The notes beneath the pieces are model-generated. The model saw nothing but the letters and a program-made list of their open reading frames with translations. It searched no databases and was not told the origin of the DNA. From an uncultured Oscillospiraceae bacterium (GTDB lineage Bacteria > Bacillota > Clostridia > Oscillospirales > Oscillospiraceae): a stretch of DNA of 10,516 nucleotides. The stretch covers positions 1 to 10,516 of the forward strand of contig CAKUEI010000062.1 of NCBI GenBank assembly GCA_934646175.1, written 5' to 3'. A program made the position numbers and the translations under genes. Positions 5,984 through 10,516 of the stretch are shown piece after piece (the first letter of the stretch is position 1; the number at the start of each line of letters is the position of its first letter).

Positions 5984-8479
5984 TTAGAACGTCAGCTCGG
6001 TGCGGCCGATGATGTCGTTCTGCAGCTCGCGGGAAAGCTCCACGAAGTAAGCGGAGTAGCCCGCCACGCGCACCAGCAGGTCGCGGTAGTTCTGCGGGTT
6101 CTTCTGGGCATCCAGCAGGGTCTCGCGGCTGGCCACGGTGAACTGGCTGTGCATGCCCTTCCGCTGGACATAGGTCTCCAGCAGGTGGATCAGGTTATCC
6201 CGGCCGGCATCGCCTTCCAGCGCCGTGGGGGAGAACTTCCAGTTCAGCAGGGTGCCATTGCCCGCCAGACTGTGGTCGATCTTGGTCACCGACTGGCAGA
6301 TGGCGGAGGGGCCCTTCACATCGTGGGGGCAGCACAGGGTGTGGGTCGCGCCCATGCAGTCGGAAATGGGCTCGCCGCTCTTGCGGCCTTCGATGGAGGC
6401 GTCCTGGCTCATGCCCAAGGCCACGTTGACGGCCACGGAATAAACGCCCGCCTGGAAGTGGCCGCCATGGGCGGTGGGCTTGCCATTCACGTGACGGCAG
6501 TAGGTCTCGATGCCGAATTTGGCCAGTTCGTCGGCGTAGTCATCGTCGTTTCCGTAATGATGGACATAATCGCTGTTCACCAAAGCGTACAGCTTCTCAT
6601 GGCCCACCCAGTTGTCGCGCACGGCGTCCAGCAGCTCTTTGCCGGTGACCTTTTTCTCTTCAAACACCAGCTGCTTGATGGTTGCAAGGCCGTCGCCCAC
6701 GCTGCCCACGCCGACGCCCTGCGGGCCGGTGTAGTTATAGATAGCGCCGCCCACCGTGGCGTCCTTGCCCTTTGCCACGCAGCCTTCCATCAGGTTGGAG
6801 AGGAAGGGCAGGGGCTTAACTTCCTGATGCACCAGATCCAGCTTGTTCAGCATGGACACCATCAGGTTCACGTAATACTCCATCTGCTTGTCATAGGACT
6901 CCAGCACCTGCTCGAAGCTGGTGAAGTCCTCCAGCGAGCCGGTGTCCGGGCCGACCTTGTGGCCGTCGTTGGTGCAGCCGTGGTTCAGGGCCAGCTCCAG
7001 CACCTTGTTGCAGTTGAAGTAGGCGGCGTCATGCCAGCCGTACTCCTTGCCGCTGGTGTCCGGCTCCACGCAGCCCACCACCTGATAGTTGCGGGCGTCT
7101 TCCACCGTGCGGCCGTTGGCAATCATGCTGGGGATGGTCACGTCGTCGTTGAAGATCTTCGGCTCGCCCAGGCCCAGGCGGATCAGGTTGGCCACCTTCA
7201 CCTTCAGTTCATGGGGGGTGTTGCCATGGAGGCGCACCGCCGTCCAGGGGCAGGGAATGCGGGTATGGGCCACGGCGTCCAGGCACATGAAGGTCAGCTC
7301 GTTGGTGCCGTCGGTGCCGTCGGCCTTCAGACCGCCCACGGTCAGGGCCGGGCCGCCGATGCCGCCGTTTGCGAAGATCTGGATGGAATTATGGTCGCGG
7401 ACCTTGTTCATGTCCCAGATCTTGATGTTGAAATTCTCGATCAGCTCCTGCATCTGGGCGCGGGTCATCACGCCGTTCTCGATGTCGTGCTTGAAGTAGG
7501 GGTACATATACTGATCAAAGCGGCCGTAGGAAATGGAGTGGCCGTTGGACTCCATCTGGATCATGGTGTAGGCAAAATGCACCGCCTGCAACGCCTGCCA
7601 GAAGGTCTCCGGCGTACCGGACGCGATCTGGCGGCAGTTTGCCTCGATGGCGGCCAGCTCCTTTTTGCGCTGCTCGTCGGCATCGGCCATCATCTCATGA
7701 GCCTTGTCTGCATAGCGCAGGATCATGTCGGTGGCCGCCTCGTTGACGATCAGGTCGGCCTGCAGGGAGATACGGCGCTTTGCGTCCTCGGGGTCCACAG
7801 GGTCCAGCTGGGCAAGGCGTTCCTCGATCTCCTTATGGATGCCGCCGTAGCCCATGTGGAACAGGCGGTCGAAGTTGGCGCCCAAATGGCCTGCGCCGCA
7901 GTACATGTATCCGTTGCACAGAAACACGCCCTCGCCCAGGTGGGAAGCGCGGATCTCCTCCTCGCTCAGCAGGGGGATCAGCTTTTCGTCCACGCTCTCG
8001 CCCATCCAGTCGCCCTGAATGGACTTCAGCTGCTGATAGCACTCCTCGCTGTGGGTGAAGTAGTCGTGGGTACGCTGCTCACTGTAGCCCAGCAGGTTCT
8101 GCTCCATCTCATCGATCAGCCAGTTCAGGCCGAATTCCGGGAACACCGGGGCGTTTTTCTTCGTACAGCCCAGGGTGCCCACGATCAGCTCGGTGGGATA
8201 GATGATGATGGGGCACTGACGGAACCACGCCGCCATGGCCTTCGCCGTGGCGATGATGTGGGGCTGCGCCTTGTTCTCCTTCAGCACTTTGGTCACGATC
8301 ATGGCGCGGTCAGCAAACACTTCGCCATTGGTGGTCTTCTGGGTGTCATCCAGGATCATGTTGATCCGCTCAAAGGGGGAGGGATCCACCACGAAACCAG
8401 ACGCGCCCACGCCCCATACCTTGTCATAAGGCTCCACGGCTTCGGCGATAGTGCTCACTCTTTTTTTATTCTCGCTCAT
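5984..8479 (-). CDS. Glycyl radical enzyme, diol-dehydratase-like, substrate unassigned
   Basis: An 831-aa PFL/glycerol-dehydratase-superfamily enzyme. The C-terminal glycyl radical motif RVAGYSAYF has the radical Gly at 807. The active-site loop is GCVEPD, with thiyl Cys470 and base Glu472. The barrel also holds AGHLGAN (His198), SNGHSISYGRFDQ (His314, Ser315) and GWHDAA (Asp484). From published glycerol dehydratase (GD) numbering, as I recall it, these match His164, His281, Ser282, Cys433, Glu435 and Asp447; Cys-to-Asp is 14 residues in both. GD Tyr339 (Phe in HypD and CutC, always 94 before the Cys) is Gly376 here. Radical-based dehydration of a diol-like substrate is therefore my inference, with an unusual pocket. 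Lack of the HypD CVETG loop argues against hydroxyproline dehydratase, and it is not ordinary PFL (no Cys-Cys pair). ATG 8479 (GTG 8482 also possible) has SD AAAAGGAG. It is followed by its activase; no dehydrogenase or shell genes are visible. Confidence 0.93.
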   Translation of the reverse strand: MSENKKRVSTIAEAVEPYDKVWGVGASGFVVDPSPFERINMILDDTQKTTNGEVFADRAMIVTKVLKENKAQPHIIATAKAMAAWFRQCPIIIYPTELIVGTLGCTKKNAPVFPEFGLNWLIDEMEQNLLGYSEQRTHDYFTHSEECYQQLKSIQGDWMGESVDEKLIPLLSEEEIRASHLGEGVFLCNGYMYCGAGHLGANFDRLFHMGYGGIHKEIEERLAQLDPVDPEDAKRRISLQADLIVNEAATDMILRYADKAHEMMADADEQRKKELAAIEANCRQIASGTPETFWQALQAVHFAYTMIQMESNGHSISYGRFDQYMYPYFKHDIENGVMTRAQMQELIENFNIKIWDMNKVRDHNSIQIFANGGIGGPALTVGGLKADGTDGTNELTFMCLDAVAHTRIPCPWTAVRLHGNTPHELKVKVANLIRLGLGEPKIFNDDVTIPSMIANGRTVEDARNYQVVGCVEPDTSGKEYGWHDAAYFNCNKVLELALNHGCTNDGHKVGPDTGSLEDFTSFEQVLESYDKQMEYYVNLMVSMLNKLDLVHQEVKPLPFLSNLMEGCVAKGKDATVGGAIYNYTGPQGVGVGSVGDGLATIKQLVFEEKKVTGKELLDAVRDNWVGHEKLYALVNSDYVHHYGNDDDYADELAKFGIETYCRHVNGKPTAHGGHFQAGVYSVAVNVALGMSQDASIEGRKSGEPISDCMGATHTLCCPHDVKGPSAICQSVTKIDHSLAGNGTLLNWKFSPTALEGDAGRDNLIHLLETYVQRKGMHSQFTVASRETLLDAQKNPQNYRDLLVRVAGYSAYFVELSRELQNDIIGRTELTF

Positions 8480-8534
8480 CACTGCACACTCCTTTTACAT
8501 CGATACTTTGTCTGCAGATTAACATTCTGGTTTT

Positions 8535-8564
8535 ATTTTAGCTTCTTCCCCCTCCCTTTCGCAA
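8535..8564 (-). promoter_or_regulatory. Promoter of the GRE-activase operon
   Basis: On the minus strand TTGCGA (8559-8564) and TAAAAT (8535-8540) are 18 bp apart, with a start near 8528 and a leader of about 48 nt before the GRE ATG. The moderate -35 is compatible with activation by the convergent PucR-type regulator. A TTGTGCACAA palindrome lies 30 bp further upstream (8595-8604). Confidence 0.5.
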
Positions 8565-8594
8565 GGTTTATTCCTACGAATCTTCTTCCGTTCT

Positions 8595-8604
8595 TTGTGC
8601 ACAA
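8595..8604. promoter_or_regulatory. Palindrome upstream of the GRE promoter (candidate operator)
   Basis: TTGTGCACAA is a perfect 10-bp palindrome centred about 38 bp upstream of the GRE -35 element, a plausible activator position. It shares TGCACAA with the elements at 3191-3202 and 8749-8758. Function is inferred from sequence symmetry and position only. Confidence 0.35.
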
Positions 8605-8611
8605 TACACAG

Positions 8612-8639
8612 TTTCCTTTCTCTTTCCCTCCTTTCTCTT
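8612..8639. other. 28-nt polypyrimidine tract
   Basis: Every base from 8612 to 8639 on the plus strand is C or T, and neighbouring blocks (8542-8560) are also pyrimidine-rich. It lies in the non-coding gap between the divergent GRE and leader/lipoprotein promoters. The gap 8565-8763 contains no credible gene. The tract may affect local DNA structure or simply reflect biased intergenic sequence. Confidence 0.6.
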
Positions 8640-8732
8640 GACTTTTCCGTTTGCCGCCTGCGGGGAAATGCCCACATTGCTTTCTTCCCCTGTGGAATAT
8701 GGAAGGACGCTCTCCCCCGATCAAGGCGATTC

Positions 8733-8771
8733 AAAGTCAAATGTTCGTATTGCACAATTTTTATTGACTTT
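8733..8771. promoter_or_regulatory. Nested inverted repeat over the -35 of the plus-strand operon (candidate operator)
   Basis: AAAGTCAA (8733-8740) and TTGACTTT (8764-8771) form an 8-bp inverted repeat. Almost exactly at its centre lies the smaller ATTG-CA-CAAT (8749-8758). The right arm contains the -35 hexamer TTGACT, so a protein bound here would compete with RNA polymerase. TTGACTTT occurs again at 8638-8645. Confidence 0.4.
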
Positions 8772-8792
8772 TTCTCTTGAAATATATATATT
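8764..8792 (+). promoter_or_regulatory. Strong sigma-A promoter of the leader/small-ORF/lipoprotein operon
   Basis: TTGACT (8764-8769) and TATATT (8787-8792) with a 17-bp spacer, inside a very AT-rich run. Transcription would start near 8799, leaving a leader of about 70 nt before the first good ribosome binding site at 8853-8860. Confidence 0.7.
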
Positions 8793-8868
8793 TTTATTGT
8801 GATCTGTCATGATGAAAAAGAAGCCCACGCTTCACAATCATCTAACACCACGAAAGGAGGAGTACAAT

Positions 8869-8895
8869 ATGAAACGGTTTATCAGTTCTTTATGA
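8869..8895 (+). CDS. 8-codon leader ORF (MKRFISSL)
   Basis: The best ribosome binding site in the region, AAAGGAGG (8853-8860), sits 8 bases before ATG 8869, yet the reading frame stops after eight codons (MKRFISSL) at TGA 8893-8895. That TGA overlaps the ATG (8892-8894) of the next ORF as ATGA. Two readings are possible: a true leader peptide that couples translation to the 41-codon ORF, or a gene broken by one missing T in the run TTT at 8889-8891. In the latter case the original protein would be 49 aa, MKRFISS joined to the downstream frame. Confidence 0.45.
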   Translation: MKRFISSL

Positions 8896-9017
8896 ACGTC
8901 TATGGGACCCATTCCTTCATCTGTGATGATATCGGTGCAAAAACGACCTTCTGGACTAACATCTATTTGGATGACGTTCAAAATGCACCTCCCGAGGGAG
9001 AAGCAGCAGAGAAATAA
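8892..9017 (+). CDS. 41-aa small protein of unknown function, ATGA-coupled
   Basis: The family is not recognised. The ORF MNVYGTHSFI... is 41 aa, rich in aromatic and Thr/Asp residues, with a single Cys at 11 (FICDDIG), FWTNIYLDDVQ (20-30), and an acidic Pro/Glu tail (NAPPEGEAAEK). It has no SD of its own and relies on the overlapping leader stop. An upstream in-frame ATG at 8799 falls at the transcription start and lacks an SD, so it is unlikely. The ORF lies 52 bases before the lipoprotein start, in the same transcript. It could be a secreted or processed peptide, or a remnant of a frameshifted 49-aa gene. Nothing visible marks it as a known RiPP precursor. Confidence 0.45.
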   Translation: MNVYGTHSFICDDIGAKTTFWTNIYLDDVQNAPPEGEAAEK

Positions 9018-9069
9018 CAGACTTACCTGAGCGGGGACTTCTTCATAGATTCCATCGGAGGTGACATTT

Positions 9070-10491
9070 ATGAGAAAACGGATCTTGCCCGTGATTGGTC
9101 TATTGCTTGCCCTTTGCATCGCATTGTCCGGCTGCTCTTCAAAATCGTTTCAAATTTCCGATCTGGAAGCACCCGATCTCCCCGAAACAGGGGTCATGGA
9201 GGGCGCCCGGGAAGCGGTGATCAGCCTGCTTCATTACAGTGTCAACGAATCGGGGATGCTCTATTTACGCAATCAGCTCATGCGCTACTATGACTTCGGA
9301 ACAAATCAGGCTTATGTCTTGTGTGACCGGGCCAACTGCCGCCACATCAACGAAAAATGCCCCGCTTATTATGCGCCGGAAAGCGTAACCGGTTTAGCCA
9401 TGTTTGGGGGTTCCGTTTATGTGATCAGGCGGAACGAGGAAAAGAATACCTTTGACCTGCTGCAAACGGACATAAAGAGCGAGCAGCAGCGGGTGATCTA
9501 CTCGATCCCCATCGGCACCAGAGAACCGGACAGCTGGCATGTAGAAGAAATCCCGTCTGTTTTATATACGAAGGATACGGCATGGATCACCCTGGGGTAT
9601 GGGTACGTAAACGCGGACGGAAGCGGCTCTTATGCGACCGGAACAGGGACCGAGATCCTCAAAATAAATCTATCGGACGGAACCGCAGTAAAGCTCAGGG
9701 AGCGTCCGGAGGATACAAACATCTCCTATTCCATCGCCGGTCTTTCCGGGCAATACGCCATTGTGAAAAAAAGCTGGTACTCCCCTGCGTATCCACCCGA
9801 TACCGCGGCTTTTTATGCCGCCATGAAAGAGGGCGCGTACAGCGAATTTGCCGCCTCGTCCGATCCATACAACGATTACTTTGACTGGTGGCAAAAAAAT
9901 CATCAGCTGATGTATGAATTGACCGTCTATGATATCGCCGCCGACCGTTCCTTCGTCTGGTGTACCGATCAGGAACGCAATTATTATAATGATGAGGGCT
10001 ATGTGACGGCATCCCTGTCTCAGCACGACATTATGGGCATAGCAGCTGACGGCCGTATCATTTATAACCGTGAAGCAGACGTGTATGACCTGCAGCAGGG
10101 CGGCGACACTTATGTGTACGCCTGGGATCCCGTCAGCGGCAGCACAGAAGAACTCCTGCATATAGAAAACGGATTCGCATATCCCCTCAACCCGAACGAA
10201 ACCCTTCTCTTTTATCTGGTGGATAGCGGAACAAAATTTTATTACCGCACCTTCTCGGAAGACGGCGGAAGTAAAACGTTCTACGCCTATGACTTGAATC
10301 TTCGAACCAGCGTGGAATTATATACCTGCTCCACGGATGCCGGATTTCATCTCCGGGATGCATACGGCAGCCGTTTTATCGGGACCGTCAGCGGCGGGAC
10401 CGCGGGGGAAGTCCCCCTTTCTCTCATAAGCCAGGAGGATTATGAAAACGGTGCGTTCGACCGTGTGCAAAAACTGAAAGATGTCAGATAG
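9070..10491 (+). CDS. Secreted lipoprotein of unknown function with a Cys/His cluster
   Basis: A 473-aa exported protein. A basic N-terminus (MRKR), hydrophobic core and lipobox LSGC give lipidated Cys22, so it should be anchored on the outer face of the membrane. The mature part has a Cys/His cluster CDRANCRHINEKC at 85-97 (C-x4-C-x-H-x4-C), a pattern I associate with many uncharacterised Oscillospiraceae lipoproteins, suggesting metal binding or disulfides. The rest alternates short aromatic strands with polar turns (SVYVIRR, TAWITLGYGY, TYVYAWDPVSG, KTFYAYDL), as in beta-propeller or DUF5050-like folds. ATG 9070 has GGAGGTGA (9057-9064) at good spacing. It uses more AT-rich codons than deoC or the GRE. 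It is third in its transcript. Function unknown; a sensor or ligand-binding role is possible. Confidence 0.85.
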   Translation: MRKRILPVIGLLLALCIALSGCSSKSFQISDLEAPDLPETGVMEGAREAVISLLHYSVNESGMLYLRNQLMRYYDFGTNQAYVLCDRANCRHINEKCPAYYAPESVTGLAMFGGSVYVIRRNEEKNTFDLLQTDIKSEQQRVIYSIPIGTREPDSWHVEEIPSVLYTKDTAWITLGYGYVNADGSGSYATGTGTEILKINLSDGTAVKLRERPEDTNISYSIAGLSGQYAIVKKSWYSPAYPPDTAAFYAAMKEGAYSEFAASSDPYNDYFDWWQKNHQLMYELTVYDIAADRSFVWCTDQERNYYNDEGYVTASLSQHDIMGIAADGRIIYNREADVYDLQQGGDTYVYAWDPVSGSTEELLHIENGFAYPLNPNETLLFYLVDSGTKFYYRTFSEDGGSKTFYAYDLNLRTSVELYTCSTDAGFHLRDAYGSRFIGTVSGGTAGEVPLSLISQEDYENGAFDRVQKLKDVR

Positions 10492-10516
10492 GCGCAGATG
10501 TACCAGTGAAAATCCG

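Noticed and set aside
5984..8479. Naming the GRE as CutC, HypD, isethionate lyase or pyruvate formate-lyase
   Set aside because: The post-Cys loop GCVEPD...GWHDAA and the His198/His314/Ser315 pattern fit the glycerol/propanediol dehydratase type better. HypD has CVETG, PFL has adjacent Cys residues, and no microcompartment or sulfur genes are nearby. Without a search no specific substrate is defensible.
6149..8641. An uninterrupted 830-codon plus-strand frame antisense to the glycyl radical enzyme
   Set aside because: It is a shadow of a GC-rich gene: low-complexity His/Ala/Val/Gly-rich protein, no ribosome binding site, no recognisable domain, while the minus strand carries all GRE motifs.
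8533..8755. Minus-strand frames of 63-78 codons in the GRE upstream region
   Set aside because: Their Lys/Arg/Glu-rich composition comes from the polypurine strand, and they overlap the GRE promoter; no family resemblance.
8799..8891. ATG 8799 as start of a 72-aa protein
   Set aside because: It coincides with the predicted transcription start and has no ribosome binding site; the strong SD at 8853-8860 serves ATG 8869.
10506..10516. GTG 10506 as start of a further gene in the lipoprotein operon
   Set aside because: Only 11 bases remain before the window edge and there is no good SD, so it cannot be supported.
1..10516. CRISPR arrays, tRNA/rRNA genes, transposases or attachment sites
   Set aside because: None seen. 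The repeats found are terminator stems and short palindromes only.

Overview
The window looks like part of the chromosome of a strictly anaerobic, fairly GC-rich Bacillota, most like the gut Oscillospiraceae (Flavonifractor/Lawsonibacter/Oscillibacter-type). The reasons are strong AAAGGAGG-type ribosome binding sites, Gram-positive sigma-A promoters, lipobox lipoproteins, a clostridial MATE transporter, and an oxygen-sensitive glycyl radical enzyme with its activase. The genus is an inference; there is no rRNA to confirm it.

Layout. (1) 1-1214, minus strand: the 5' end of a BMP-type (nucleoside-binding) solute-binding lipoprotein running off the left edge, preceded by deoC (deoxyribose-5-phosphate aldolase). 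Each has its own promoter, and a strong hairpin terminator lies between them; together they suggest (deoxy)nucleoside uptake and breakdown. (2) 1266-1503, plus: a 64-aa protein of unknown function with an excellent ribosome binding site and its own terminator, divergent from deoC. (3) 1507-3034, plus: a monocistronic MATE-family efflux transporter with a near-consensus promoter, a probable TTG start and a terminator. (4) 3035-3181: a small island between two terminators. (5) 3206-8564: a PucR/CdaR-type transcriptional regulator (plus) converging on a two-gene minus-strand operon that encodes a glycyl radical enzyme (GRE) and its radical-SAM activase; a 21-bp bidirectional terminator separates them. 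(6) 8565-8763: non-coding, pyrimidine-rich regulatory DNA. (7) 8764-10491, plus: a strong promoter, an 8-codon leader that overlaps a 41-codon ORF by ATGA, then a 473-aa secreted lipoprotein of unknown function.

How the parts work together: the regulator probably senses a small molecule and controls the GRE operon. A short palindromic element built on TTGCACAA lies upstream of both the regulator gene and the GRE, which is consistent with one regulon. The GRE carries all the catalytic hallmarks and, by gapless spacing from the active-site Cys, nearly all substrate-contact positions of B12-independent glycerol/diol dehydratase. The pocket position that is Tyr in glycerol dehydratase and Phe in HypD and CutC is Gly here, so I leave the substrate unassigned and suggest an enlarged pocket. 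No aldehyde dehydrogenase, alcohol dehydrogenase or microcompartment shell gene is visible.

The least explained parts are the GRE's substrate, the leader/small-ORF/lipoprotein operon at the right end, and the 64-aa protein at 1266. Genes not named below on the opposite strand of these CDSs are frame shadows.
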